In this document: positions 19,426-27,672 of the stretch, in pieces
How the letters are laid out: every line of letters begins with the position of its first letter
Position numbering within the stretch: position 1 is the first letter of the stretch
Origin: Frigoribacterium endophyticum
GTDB lineage: Bacteria; Actinomycetota; Actinomycetes; Actinomycetales; Microbacteriaceae
Direction of reading: 5' to 3'
DNA: 64,000 nt
Assembly (NCBI RefSeq): GCF_011759585.1
Contig: NZ_JAAOYV010000002.1
Location: 1,051,510-1,115,509, forward strand
Program-made: the position numbers and the translations under genes
Notes under the pieces: model-generated
Databases searched by the model: none
What the model was told of the DNA's origin: nothing
Seen by the model: only the letters and a program-made list of their open reading frames with translations

Positions 19426-19444
19426 GCGGACAGTTACGGTCCGC
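19426..19444. promoter_or_regulatory. Candidate operator between VOC and WYL genes
   Basis: GCGGAC-7 nt-GTCCGC is an exact inverted repeat in the 104-base divergent region, 22 bases before the WYL ATG. Position and form suit a dimeric regulator acting on both genes. No clear minus-10/minus-35 pair was recognised beside it. Confidence 0.4.
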
Positions 19445-19465
19445 TCCTCACGGCAGACTCGGGGC

Positions 19466-20482
19466 ATGGTCGGGAACTCGTCGCGCATGCTGTCGCTCCT
19501 CTCGCTGCTGCAGACGCGGCGCGACTGGCCGGGGCCGCTGCTCGCCGACCGGCTCGGGGTCACCGCGCGCACCGTCCGGCGCGACGTCGACCGGCTCCGT
19601 GAGCTCGGCTACTCCGTCGTCGCCACGCGCGGGCCCGAGGGCGGCTACCGCCTCGCCCCCGGCGCCGACCTGCCGCCGCTCCTCTTCGACGACGAGCAGG
19701 CGGTCGCGATCGCGGTCGCCCTGCAGGGCGTGACGGCGAGCGGCGTCGACCTCGACGAGGCCGCGTCGCGCGCGCTCGCGACGGTGCGGCAGGTGATGCC
19801 GTCGCGTCTGCGGCACCGGGTCGACGGGATCCGCTTCACCGCGCCTCCCCCCGTCGACCCGGTCGACCCGGCCGTGCTCGAGCTCGTCAGCGCCGCGACG
19901 CGGGACGCTCGGGTGCTGCGGTTCCGCTACGACCGGGTCGCGGTGCCCGGGGCCGATCCCGCGCCGGGCACGGACACGCCCGGCACGACGGCCGGCCAGT
20001 CAGCCGCTGACCTGCCCGCCCTGGCCCGCCGGGTCGAGCCGCACGGCGTCGTGCTGCGCGGCGGGCGCTGGTACCTGCTCGCCTGGGACCTCGACCGCGA
20101 CGACTGGCGCGTCTTCCGCCTCGACCGCGTGCACCCCCGGAGCCCGGGAGGCGCCCCCTTCGCCCGCAGACCGCTGCCGGGCCCCGACGCGGCCGCGGTC
20201 GTCACCGCGCGCGCCAAGGGCTCGGCCGACGCCGACCGCTGGCCCTGCCAGGGCGTCGTCGACCTCGAGCTGCCGCCCCGCGAGGTCGCCCCCTGGGTCG
20301 CGGACGGCCTGCTGGAGGCGCGGGGCGAGCACCGCAGCCGCCTCACGATCGGCTCGTGGTCGTGGGCGGGGGTGCTCGCCGCGGCTCTGCGCTTCGACGC
20401 GCCGTTCACGGTGGTGGGCCCGCCGGAACTGCGGTCGGCGGCCGAGGTCGCGGCGGTGCGGCTGCGCAGCAGCTCCGCGTGA
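19466..20482 (+). CDS. WYL-domain transcriptional regulator (YafY/DeoR-type HTH)
   Basis: This 338-residue protein begins with an HTH_11 domain (MLSLLSLLQTRRDWPGPLLA, then TARTVRRDVDRLRELGYSV) and a GGYRL wing. The central WYL domain reads RRVEPHGVVLRGGRWYLLAW followed by FRLDRV; the motif here is WYL itself. A C-terminal WCX-like region ends the protein. WYL domains bind single-stranded nucleic acid or small ligands. I chose ATG 19466 (MVGNSSRML) over a start 42 bases upstream, because the upstream one would overlap the operator dyad. It is divergent from the VOC gene. Confidence 0.88.
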   Translation: MVGNSSRMLSLLSLLQTRRDWPGPLLADRLGVTARTVRRDVDRLRELGYSVVATRGPEGGYRLAPGADLPPLLFDDEQAVAIAVALQGVTASGVDLDEAASRALATVRQVMPSRLRHRVDGIRFTAPPPVDPVDPAVLELVSAATRDARVLRFRYDRVAVPGADPAPGTDTPGTTAGQSAADLPALARRVEPHGVVLRGGRWYLLAWDLDRDDWRVFRLDRVHPRSPGGAPFARRPLPGPDAAAVVTARAKGSADADRWPCQGVVDLELPPREVAPWVADGLLEARGEHRSRLTIGSWSWAGVLAAALRFDAPFTVVGPPELRSAAEVAAVRLRSSSA

Positions 20483-20554
20483 TGATCGCCGCGTGGCGCG
20501 CGAGCGGGCCCCGGGCGCGGCGGGTCCGTGTCCTCGTGGGCTGCCCGGGCCCGA

Positions 20555-20626
20555 GGTGCGGCGGGTCCCCGTCCTCCTGGGCGGGTCAGCGGCGACCCGC
20601 CCGGGAGGACACCGACCCGCCGCACC
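20555..20626. repeat. Palindrome of the GTCCTCCTGGGCGGGTC family, copy 2
   Basis: GGTGCGGCGGGTC (20555-20567) pairs with GACCCGCCGCACC (20614-20626). The inner arms GTCCTCCTGGGCGGGTC and GACCCGCCCGGGAGGAC pair with one T-G wobble; the loop is AGCGGC. A partial copy precedes it at about 20516-20548. It lies between convergent WYL and signal peptidase genes. Confidence 0.85.
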
Positions 20627-20678
20627 CGATCAGCCCACCGCCCGACGCGAGGGCCGGACACGCTCGTCGAGTCGGGCG

Positions 20679-21863
20679 TCACGCGCAGCGGGCGCTTCCT
20701 CCGCCCAGCAGCGAGAGCCCGTTCACGCGCACGCCCGTCGCCGCGGGCCCCATCCAGCTGCCGCCGTAGTCGGCTCGGACCAGGAGCGTCTGCACTCCGA
20801 GCTGGAGCAGGGCGCTCGGCCGGTAGACGAGCGACTGCGGGGTCGCCCCGGTCGGAGTCGCCGTCCCGACCACCGTGCCGGTCGAGGCGTTGACGAGGCT
20901 GAAGACGTTCGGCGGGGTCGCCCCCGTGTACGTCCAGGTGATCCTGACCGCCCCGCTGTCGGCCCCGGTCGTGATGTCCGTGCAGGTCACGCCCGTCGGC
21001 GGGGTGATCGTCCCCGCCGTCAACGACGCCGACGTCGCCGTCCGCGCGAAGAACGGCGCGGCCGCCGCCTCGGTGGGCAGCGTCGCGAGCGGGGCCGTGA
21101 CGAGCATCGCGAGCGCGAGGGCGGACGACGCGGTGCGCAGGCGCCGCAGCCTCCGGGCCCGGTGGCGGATCGACCGCCGGGTCGGCCAGGCGACGAGGGC
21201 GGGCAGGCCCGTGCCGACCCGCGACTCCCCGGCGCCTGCCGCGGCTGCGGCCTCGGCCTCCACCTGGGCGCAGATCCGACGCTGCTCGCGGTCGACCGTC
21301 GTCAGCGCCAGCAGCACGAGCACCCCGAGGGCGACCATCGCGAGCGGCACCCACCTGCCCTCGCGGGCCCAGACGACGGGCATGCCGATCGACGGCACGC
21401 GGAGGAACCCCACCCCGTGCACCGCCGACGCCCCGATCGGCGTCGAGTCGACGGCGGGGTTGGCGTCGCCCTTCGTCACCATCATGCCGCCGGCCAGCGC
21501 CTCCGCGTAGCGGTGCAGGCGAAGGTGCCCCGGCTGGTCGGGGTCGTCGGCGAGCAGCACGTGCCCGGTCTGGACGAGGTCCATCGGCACGGGGCGCGAG
21601 ACGACGACGTCGCCGACGCGGATGCGCGGCTCCATCGAGCCGGTCACGACCGTCGTCGGGTGCCAGCCGAGCACCGCGGGCGCCGCGGCCCAGAAGGCGA
21701 GCCCCAGCAGGGCGACGATCACGCCGCGGGCGACCGTGGCGACGACGATCCGCGACCAGTCCTCGACCCCGGTCCGCGCCGTCGGCAGGGTCGACAGGGT
21801 CGGCGAGGAGGCGCGGGTCGAGCCCCGCAGCGGGCTCGCGACGTGCTGTGCCGTCGCCGACAT
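20679..21863 (-). CDS. SipW-type signal peptidase I fused to an exported substrate-like domain
   Basis: This 394-residue protein has ATG 21863 with GGGGAGG before it. Residues 37-65 form a membrane segment, then come the catalytic TGSMEP (Ser76), RVGDVVVSRP, HRY (117-119, His in place of the bacterial Lys, as in SipW/ER-type peptidases) and KGDAN (131-135). A second membrane segment spans 172-190. That would normally be the end. Here the chain continues with a basic linker (RRSIRHRARRLRRLR), a third hydrophobic stretch (246-262) ending TEAAAA, and PFFARTATSASLTAGTITPP, which looks like the mature start of a SipW substrate. An about 100-residue Fn3-like beta domain ends the protein. It lies just downstream of a TasA/camelysin-like gene on the same strand. 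Confidence 0.85.
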   Translation of the reverse strand: MSATAQHVASPLRGSTRASSPTLSTLPTARTGVEDWSRIVVATVARGVIVALLGLAFWAAAPAVLGWHPTTVVTGSMEPRIRVGDVVVSRPVPMDLVQTGHVLLADDPDQPGHLRLHRYAEALAGGMMVTKGDANPAVDSTPIGASAVHGVGFLRVPSIGMPVVWAREGRWVPLAMVALGVLVLLALTTVDREQRRICAQVEAEAAAAAGAGESRVGTGLPALVAWPTRRSIRHRARRLRRLRTASSALALAMLVTAPLATLPTEAAAAPFFARTATSASLTAGTITPPTGVTCTDITTGADSGAVRITWTYTGATPPNVFSLVNASTGTVVGTATPTGATPQSLVYRPSALLQLGVQTLLVRADYGGSWMGPAATGVRVNGLSLLGGGSARCA

Positions 21864-21946
21864 GGCGGCCTCCCCTCTCGACGTGGGGTCCGTGACGCGG
21901 GGCGGGCGGCGGCGCGGCACGAGCCGCGCAGCCGCCCGGGGACTGG

Positions 21947-22555
21947 CTAGTTGTTCTGGGCTTCCCAGGTGAAGCCCTGCTTGACGTTCAGGCCCTGCGA
22001 CGCGTTCAGCAGGTCCGGCGCGACGGTGTAGGTGAACTTGTACAGGCGGTTCTCGGCGGTGGCGTCGGCCCCCGTCGGGTTGCCGGTCGTGACCCAGGCG
22101 TCGGCGCCGTTCGCGTAGCTGGAGCGCGCCGTCTGGAACGCGGCGAGCGTGCCGTCGTAGACGGTGCCGCCCGTGCCCGCGGCGACGAACGCCTGGCAGG
22201 TGCCGGTGCCCTGCTCGATCTTGAGCGTGGTCTTGACGCCGAGGTCGTTGCTGACGTTGACCGCACCCGTGCCGTAGAGCTTCACGGTCGAGGGCAGGCT
22301 GCCGGTCGAGGTGACGGTGATGCAGTTCGTGCCGGTCGAGCCGGGCTTGAGGTTGACGGCGGTGAAGAGGGCCACGTCGGCGTCGTTGTCGGTGAGCTTC
22401 ACCGAGCCGGTGGTCCAGTTGCTCGTGGGGTTGCTCGTCTGCGCGCTGAACGCCGAGTACGACGCGTTCGAGACGACGAGCCCGGAGGCGACGAGGGCGA
22501 GCGGGACGCCGATGACGGCGGCGAGGCGGGCAGCACGGGGCGTGGCGGTGCGCAT
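21947..22555 (-). CDS. SipW-dependent exported protein, TasA/camelysin-like
   Basis: This 202-residue protein has a signal segment at residues 1-33 (RLAAVIGVPLALVASGLVVS). The mature start YSAFSAQTSNPTSNWTTG and the following SVKLTDNDADVALFTAVNLK are the standard layout of SipW-dependent proteins (camelysin, TasA). NLKPGST..NCITVTSTG resembles the TasA core strands. TasA forms extracellular fibres in Bacillus, and camelysin is a surface protein. Its processing enzyme is almost certainly the SipW-type peptidase 83 bases downstream. An AGGA site lies about nine bases before the ATG and a promoter at 22699-22727 drives both genes. Confidence 0.85.
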   Translation of the reverse strand: MRTATPRAARLAAVIGVPLALVASGLVVSNASYSAFSAQTSNPTSNWTTGSVKLTDNDADVALFTAVNLKPGSTGTNCITVTSTGSLPSTVKLYGTGAVNVSNDLGVKTTLKIEQGTGTCQAFVAAGTGGTVYDGTLAAFQTARSSYANGADAWVTTGNPTGADATAENRLYKFTYTVAPDLLNASQGLNVKQGFTWEAQNN

Positions 22556-22698
22556 GGCGGGGTGTCCTGATCCTTGGGTGCAGCGTGTCCGGGCGACGGA
22601 GTGCCACGGAGGGGCGCGGGAGGCGGCTGGTGAGACCGCGGTGCGCCGACCGCACGGGCGTGGTGAGGGCCCGACGTCGTCCGGTTGTTACGGTCACC

Positions 22699-22727
22699 AA
22701 GATAAACCTGTGAGCGCTCCTCAGCAA
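22699..22727 (-). promoter_or_regulatory. Promoter of the TasA-like/SipW operon
   Basis: Read on the minus strand, TTGCTG (22727-22722) and TATCTT (22704-22699) are separated by 17 bases, a normal sigma-70-type layout. The transcript would start about 135 bases before the TasA-like ATG, leaving a sizeable 5' leader in which I see no obvious structure. Confidence 0.55.
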
Positions 22728-22831
22728 GGCCGCGGGGCACCCCCCGAGGGAGGGGGCTCGCGCATCGGCCAGGCCCGGGCGGAGGCGCGTGCCTGGGCGC
22801 CAGCAGCACCCGCGTCGGTACCGTGGCGGGC

Positions 22832-24253
22832 ATGCAGCAGCCCGACGCCCCCGCCCCGACCGACGCCGCGACCCCGGGTGGCGCCTCGACCCCGGGCGGC
22901 GCCCCGGCCTGGACGGAGCACGTCGTGTGGTGGCACGTGTACCCCCTCGGGTTCGTGGGGGCCGACACGACCGGGGCGGACCGCTCGCCGGCACCGCGCC
23001 TCCTCGACCTCGTGCCGTGGCTCGACCACCTCGTGGCGCTCGGCGCCAACGGGCTCGCGCTCGGGCCCGTGTTCGCGTCGTCGACGCACGGCTACGACAC
23101 CATCGACTGGATGCACGTCGACCCGCGGCTCGGCAGCGACGACGACCTCGTCACGCTGATCGACGCGGCGCACGAGAAGGGCGTCCGCGTGATGCTCGAC
23201 GGTGTCTTCAACCACGTCGGCCCCGAGTTCCCGCCGCTGGTCGAGGCCCGCGCCGACCCGTCGTCGCCGGCGGCCGCGCTGTTCCGCCGTGACGGGTCGG
23301 GCGACCTGGCGACCTTCGAGGGGCACGGCGGTCTGATCGCCCTCGACCACTCGTCGCCCGAGGTGGCACGGCTCGTCACCGACGTCATGACGCACTGGAG
23401 CGACCGCGGCGCCGACGCCTGGCGCCTCGACGCCGCCTACTCGGTGCCGACCTCGTTCTGGGCGACGGTGCTGCCGGCCGTGCGCGACCGCCACCCCGAC
23501 GTGTGGGTGGTCGGCGAGGTGCTGCACGGCGACTACGCCGCGATCGTGCGCGAGGCGGGGCTCGACGCGGTCACCCAGTACGAGCTCTGGCAGGGCGTCT
23601 GGCACGCGCTGCAGAGCGTCAACCTGCACGAGCTCGCGTGGGCCCTCACCCGGCACGACGAGTTCCTCGACGCGTTCGTGCCGCTGACCTTCGTCGGCAA
23701 CCACGACGTCACCCGCATCGCCAGCCAGGTCGACGACGAGCGCCACCACGCGCACGCGACCGTGCTGCTGTTCACCCTCGGCGGGGTGCCGTCGGTCTAC
23801 TACGGCGACGAGCTCGGGCTGCGGGCCGTGAAGGAGGAGCGGGTCGGCGGCGACGACGCGGTGCGCCCGGCCTTCCCCCGCTGGTCGGGCGACGACGTCG
23901 TGTCGCTCGTGCCCGACGCCGACCCCGTCGCCCTGGCGCTGCACCAGCAGATGATCGGGCTCCGTCGCCGTCACCCGTGGCTGCACACGGCCCGGTCGCG
24001 GACGGTGTCGGTGACGAACGAGTCGCTCGTGCTCGAGCTGCGGCCAGGGGCGGGCGCCGAGGCGGGCGCGGGCGGGGGCACGGGCGGGGACGCGGGCGAC
24101 GTCGCGCTGGTCGTCGCCCTCTCGCTCGGCGACGAGCCGCTGCGGGTGGCCGACCCGGCGCCGGGCGAGTTCCTCGCCGGGCGCGACGCGGGGCTCGACG
24201 GCGACGAGCTCGTCATCGGCGCCCACGGCTGGGCGGTCGTCGCGCGACGGTAG
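22832..24253 (+). CDS. GH13 alpha-amylase family glycoside hydrolase
   Basis: This 473-residue protein has all GH13 blocks: GVFNHVG (region I), WRLDAAY with the nucleophile Asp200, VVGEVLHG with the acid/base Glu229, and FVGNHDVTR with the third Asp292. WWHVYPLGFVGAD begins the barrel. A small C-terminal beta domain carries a Gly/Ala-rich insert (about residues 405-420). No signal peptide is visible, so it should act inside the cell on alpha-glucan or maltodextrin, as a glucosidase or transglycosidase. Either ATG 22832 or GTG 22823 could start it; neither has a clear ribosome site. It ends just before an exact 15-bp hairpin. Confidence 0.9.
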   Translation: MQQPDAPAPTDAATPGGASTPGGAPAWTEHVVWWHVYPLGFVGADTTGADRSPAPRLLDLVPWLDHLVALGANGLALGPVFASSTHGYDTIDWMHVDPRLGSDDDLVTLIDAAHEKGVRVMLDGVFNHVGPEFPPLVEARADPSSPAAALFRRDGSGDLATFEGHGGLIALDHSSPEVARLVTDVMTHWSDRGADAWRLDAAYSVPTSFWATVLPAVRDRHPDVWVVGEVLHGDYAAIVREAGLDAVTQYELWQGVWHALQSVNLHELAWALTRHDEFLDAFVPLTFVGNHDVTRIASQVDDERHHAHATVLLFTLGGVPSVYYGDELGLRAVKEERVGGDDAVRPAFPRWSGDDVVSLVPDADPVALALHQQMIGLRRRHPWLHTARSRTVSVTNESLVLELRPGAGAEAGAGGGTGGDAGDVALVVALSLGDEPLRVADPAPGEFLAGRDAGLDGDELVIGAHGWAVVARR

Positions 24254-24260
24254 GAGCGGC

Positions 24261-24321
24261 GGGTCGAGTGGTCACGATCTGTTCGTCCCCCGCCCCGGGA
24301 GCAGCAGTTCGTGACCACTCG
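24261..24321. repeat. Hairpin after the GH13 gene, related to the array palindromes
   Basis: GTCGAGTGGTCACGA (24261-24275) and its exact complement (24307-24321) flank a 31-base loop. The left arm continues TCTG, and TCGAGNGGTCACGATCTG matches the left edge of the 184-bp units (TCGAGGTGACCCGATCTG) with matched changes on the other arm. It lies 8 bases after the GH13 stop and probably serves as its terminator. Confidence 0.7.
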
Positions 24322-24362
24322 ACGGCCGCGCGCGGGAGGCCCGCGCGTGGTGGACTGGCTCC

Positions 24363-24833
24363 GTGCTCGACCCCTTCACCACGCCCCTGCCCGACCGGCA
24401 CTTCGAGGACTACCCGCCCGGCCTCCACGCCGAGTACGGCCCGACCACGGTCACGGCCGACGAGATCGTCGCCTTCGCGACCGCCTTCGACCCGCAGCCG
24501 ATGCACGTCGACGCCGAGTGGGCCGCCGCCGGCCCGTTCGGCGGGCTCATCGCCAGCGGCTGGCACACGACCGCGATCATGATGCGGCTGCTCGTCGACC
24601 ACTGGCTGAACGGCGAGACGAGCCTGTCGTCGCCCGGCGTCGACGAGCTGCGCTGGCACCGCCCGGTGCGCCCGGGCGACCAGCTGACGGCCCGGTTCAC
24701 GGTGCTCGAGGCGCGGCCGTCGGCGTCACGGCCCGACCGGGGCATCCTCCGCACGCGCATCGAGCTGGTCGACGCCGACGAGCGGCTCGTCATGTCGCAG
24801 GTGATGACGAGCTTCGTCCTGCGCCGGGTGTAG
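24363..24833 (+). CDS. MaoC-like hydratase (hotdog fold)
   Basis: This 156-residue single-domain protein starts at a GTG. Its central motif FDPQPMHVDAEWA followed by GPFGGLIASGWHT is that of MaoC/R-specific enoyl-CoA hydratases, where Asp and His activate water. Such proteins hydrate 2-enoyl-CoA or act on related thioesters. The family also includes many uncharacterised cytoplasmic proteins, so the real substrate is uncertain. It stands alone between the GH13 hairpin and the convergent GH2 gene, with no operon partner. Confidence 0.87.
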   Translation: MLDPFTTPLPDRHFEDYPPGLHAEYGPTTVTADEIVAFATAFDPQPMHVDAEWAAAGPFGGLIASGWHTTAIMMRLLVDHWLNGETSLSSPGVDELRWHRPVRPGDQLTARFTVLEARPSASRPDRGILRTRIELVDADERLVMSQVMTSFVLRRV

Positions 24834-24862
24834 CCCGCGCCCGCGCGCCGCGAGCCCGGGCG

Positions 24863-27391
24863 TCAGCCCTGCAGGTCGCCCGCGTGCCGCACGACGTCGT
24901 CGGCGGTGAGCCGCTCGGCGTCGGACTCGGCGACCCCGGTCACCCGGAACGTCGCCGACTCCCCCGCGAGCAGCGTCACCATGCCCGTGTCGACCACGGC
25001 CCCGGGGTCGACCCGGTCGACGAGCAGGGTCACGTCGCGGGCGTAGCTGCGGGCGGTGACGGTGACCAGCGCGACGCCGGGAGCGGTCTCGGCGAGGGCG
25101 ACCACCGCCTCCACCGCACCGGGGTCGAGGTGCTGGTCGACGACCTCGGCGGCGTCCCACCGGGCGCGGCCGGCGCCGAAGCCGGGCAGGTCGGCGACGA
25201 GCAGCTCGGCGGCGGGGTCGAGGCCGTCGACGAGCGCGGCCGGCAGCGCGACCGTGGTGCTGCCCCGCGCCTCCACCGTGACCGGCAGCGCGACCTCGTC
25301 GCGGCGCCCGCCGTCGAACGCGGCGGCCGCGACCGTGGCGGTGCCGCTCCACGCGTCGTCGGTGTCGTTGAGCAGCACCAGGGCCAGGCCGGAGGCGCGG
25401 GGCTGGATCGTCGCCAGCCGCGCCTCGTAGACGGCCCGGAGCACGTGCCAGAGCGGCTTGCGGTGCCCCGCGAAGTCGACCGCCGCCCACGACACGACGG
25501 GCCAGTCGTCGTTCAGCTGCCAGACGACGACGCCGGTGTTCCGCGGCGCCAGCGAGCGGAAGTGCTCGACGCCGAAGCGGATCGCCGCGGCCTGGTTGAG
25601 CTGGGTCGCCCAGTGCCAGTCCTCGATCGTCGAGGGCGCGGGCAGGTGGCCGTCGAGGCCCCGCTCGAGCTTGAGGTTGCCGTCCTCCGCCTTCTGGTGC
25701 ACGAGCATCTCGTGGCCGTAGGGGTCGAGCGGCTCGTCGTGCACGACCGAGGTCAGCGTCGACCAGGCGGGCGGCCCCTGGAAGCCGAACTCGGAGACGA
25801 AGCGCGGCTCGTGGTCGCGGTAGGCGGTGTAGTCGAGGCGGTTCCAGACGTCCCAGATGTGCATGGTGCCGTTCGCGGCGTCGTTCGGGTGCAGGTACTC
25901 GCCGAACGACCACGGGCTGCCGGGCGAGTACGGCCGGGTGCCGTCCAGCTCGGCGACGACGCGCGGCAGCAGGTCGAAGTAGTAGCCCTCGCCCCAGGTG
26001 CGGCCGGCGAGCTGGCGACGCCAGTCCCAGTCGACGTAGCCCCAGATGTTCTCGTTGTTCCCGTTCCAGATCACGAGGCTCGCGTGGCGGCTGAGGCGGG
26101 TGACGGCCTCCCGGGCCTCGGCCTCGACCTCGTCGGCGAGCCAGGGCTCCTCTGCGTAGGCGCCGCAGGCGAAGAGGAAGTCCTGCCAGACGAGCACGCC
26201 GGCCTCGTCGCACGCGTCGTAGAGGTCGTGCGACTCGTAGACGCCGCCGCCCCACACGCGCAGGAGGTTCATGTTCGCGTCGGTCGCGTCGGCGACGCGG
26301 AGGCGGTAGCGCTCGGGGGTCATCTCGGTGAGGAAGGCGTGGTCGGGGACCCAGTTCGCGCCCCGCACCTGCACCGGCCGGCCGTTGACGCTCAGCACGA
26401 AGGGGGCGCCGTGCTCGTCGGGGGCGGTGTCGAGGGCGACGGTGCGGAAGCCGACCCGCGCCTCCCACGGCTGCGGGGCCGGCTCGGTCTCGCTGCTGCT
26501 GCCGACCGTGACGGTGACGGGGTAGAGCGGCTGGGCGCCGTGGCCGCGGGGCCACCAGAGCTCGGCGTCGGGCACGACGACCGTGAGCTGCACCTGCGTC
26601 GTGCCGGGGGCGACCGCCGAGGAGGCGCGGTGCCCGTCGACGAGGACGGTCACCTCGGTCTCGGGGGCGGTGGTGCCGATGCCGTCGGTGCCGACGGTGC
26701 CGGCGACGGCGCTGGTGTCGGCCGGGGCCGTGGGGCTCGCCCACTCGAGCTCGACGTGGGCGTCGAGCACCCCGCCCTCGTCGGTGACGTCGACGAGCGG
26801 CCGGACGGACGCGATGCGCACGCCCGACCAGCTGTCGAGCCCGATCGGTCGCCAGATGCCGCTGGTGGCGACGTCGACGCCCCAGTCCCAGCCGAAGTTG
26901 CTGGCGGACTTCCGCAGCATCGTGAACGGGTGGTGGTTGACGTGCGGGAGCGCTCCGTGGCGCTCGACCCGCGACTCCACCTCGGGCACGGGCGCGGCGA
27001 ACGTCACGACCAGGTGGTTGTCGCCGTCGGTCAGCGCGTGGCGCACGTCGACGCGGTACGAGCGGTGCTGGTTCTCGGTCTCGGCGACGACGACGCCGTT
27101 CAGCTCGACGCGGGCGACGGTGTCGAGCCCCTCGGCGACGAGGTCGTGGCGGTCGGAGCCGTCGTCGTGCCACTCGAACGTCGTCCGCCAGCGCCAGACG
27201 GTGTCGCCGATCCACTGCTGGGCGGCCTCGGCGTCGCCGTCGAACGGGTCGGTGACCAGCCCCGCGGCGAGCAGGTCGGTGTGGGCGACGCCGGGCACGG
27301 TGGCCGGGACGAGCCGGCCCGCGACCTCGGCGGGCACCGGGCCGCTCACGGCCTCGAGGGTCCAGTCGTCGTGGAGGGGTCGGAGAGCCAT
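24863..27391 (-). CDS. Beta-mannosidase, GH2 family
   Basis: This 842-residue protein begins with a GH2 sugar-binding jelly roll (RWRTTFEW, VARVELNGVVV, NFGWDWGVDV) and an Ig-like domain. The TIM barrel contains RGANWVPDHAF, WGGGVYE, WQDFLFACGAY, the acid/base Glu447 in WNGNNE, and the nucleophile Glu534 in SEFGFQG. QLNDDWPVVSW and further beta domains close it. This combination (WNGNNE plus SEFGFQ) marks beta-mannosidases rather than beta-galactosidases. There is no signal peptide, so it should act in the cytoplasm on imported manno-oligosaccharides or N-glycan fragments. ATG 27391 has GAGGAC nine bases upstream. Confidence 0.92.
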   Translation of the reverse strand: MALRPLHDDWTLEAVSGPVPAEVAGRLVPATVPGVAHTDLLAAGLVTDPFDGDAEAAQQWIGDTVWRWRTTFEWHDDGSDRHDLVAEGLDTVARVELNGVVVAETENQHRSYRVDVRHALTDGDNHLVVTFAAPVPEVESRVERHGALPHVNHHPFTMLRKSASNFGWDWGVDVATSGIWRPIGLDSWSGVRIASVRPLVDVTDEGGVLDAHVELEWASPTAPADTSAVAGTVGTDGIGTTAPETEVTVLVDGHRASSAVAPGTTQVQLTVVVPDAELWWPRGHGAQPLYPVTVTVGSSSETEPAPQPWEARVGFRTVALDTAPDEHGAPFVLSVNGRPVQVRGANWVPDHAFLTEMTPERYRLRVADATDANMNLLRVWGGGVYESHDLYDACDEAGVLVWQDFLFACGAYAEEPWLADEVEAEAREAVTRLSRHASLVIWNGNNENIWGYVDWDWRRQLAGRTWGEGYYFDLLPRVVAELDGTRPYSPGSPWSFGEYLHPNDAANGTMHIWDVWNRLDYTAYRDHEPRFVSEFGFQGPPAWSTLTSVVHDEPLDPYGHEMLVHQKAEDGNLKLERGLDGHLPAPSTIEDWHWATQLNQAAAIRFGVEHFRSLAPRNTGVVVWQLNDDWPVVSWAAVDFAGHRKPLWHVLRAVYEARLATIQPRASGLALVLLNDTDDAWSGTATVAAAAFDGGRRDEVALPVTVEARGSTTVALPAALVDGLDPAAELLVADLPGFGAGRARWDAAEVVDQHLDPGAVEAVVALAETAPGVALVTVTARSYARDVTLLVDRVDPGAVVDTGMVTLLAGESATFRVTGVAESDAERLTADDVVRHAGDLQG

Positions 27392-27556
27392 GCGTGCGTG
27401 TCCTCGTCGTCGAGATGCGGGTGGGCCTCGCACCACGCTAGCGGGAGGCGCGGCGCCGCGGGCGGGGAGCCGGCGGGTCGCCGTCCTCCGCGGTGCTCGC
27501 CGGCGCTCGGCTACCGGGTGCGGCGGGTTCCCGTCCTCGCCGGTGCTCGCCGACCG

Positions 27557-27628
27557 GGTGCGGCGGGTTCCCGTCCTCCTGGGCGGGTCGGCGCCGACCC
27601 GCCCAGGAGGACACGGACCCGCCGCACC
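27557..27628. repeat. Palindrome of the GTCCTCCTGGGCGGGTC family, copy 3
   Basis: The core 27573-27612 is the same perfect 40-bp palindrome as at 18795. It is flanked by GGTGCGGCGGGT and its near complement. Partial left-half copies (GTGCGGCGGGTTCCCGTCCTC) recur at about 27474 and 27518. It lies downstream of the reductase gene and upstream of the mannosidase gene, both on the minus strand, so it can end the reductase transcript. Confidence 0.85.
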
Positions 27629-27672
27629 GGCGTGACCTCCCCCGGCGGGCCGACCCGCGCCTCCCCGGGCCC

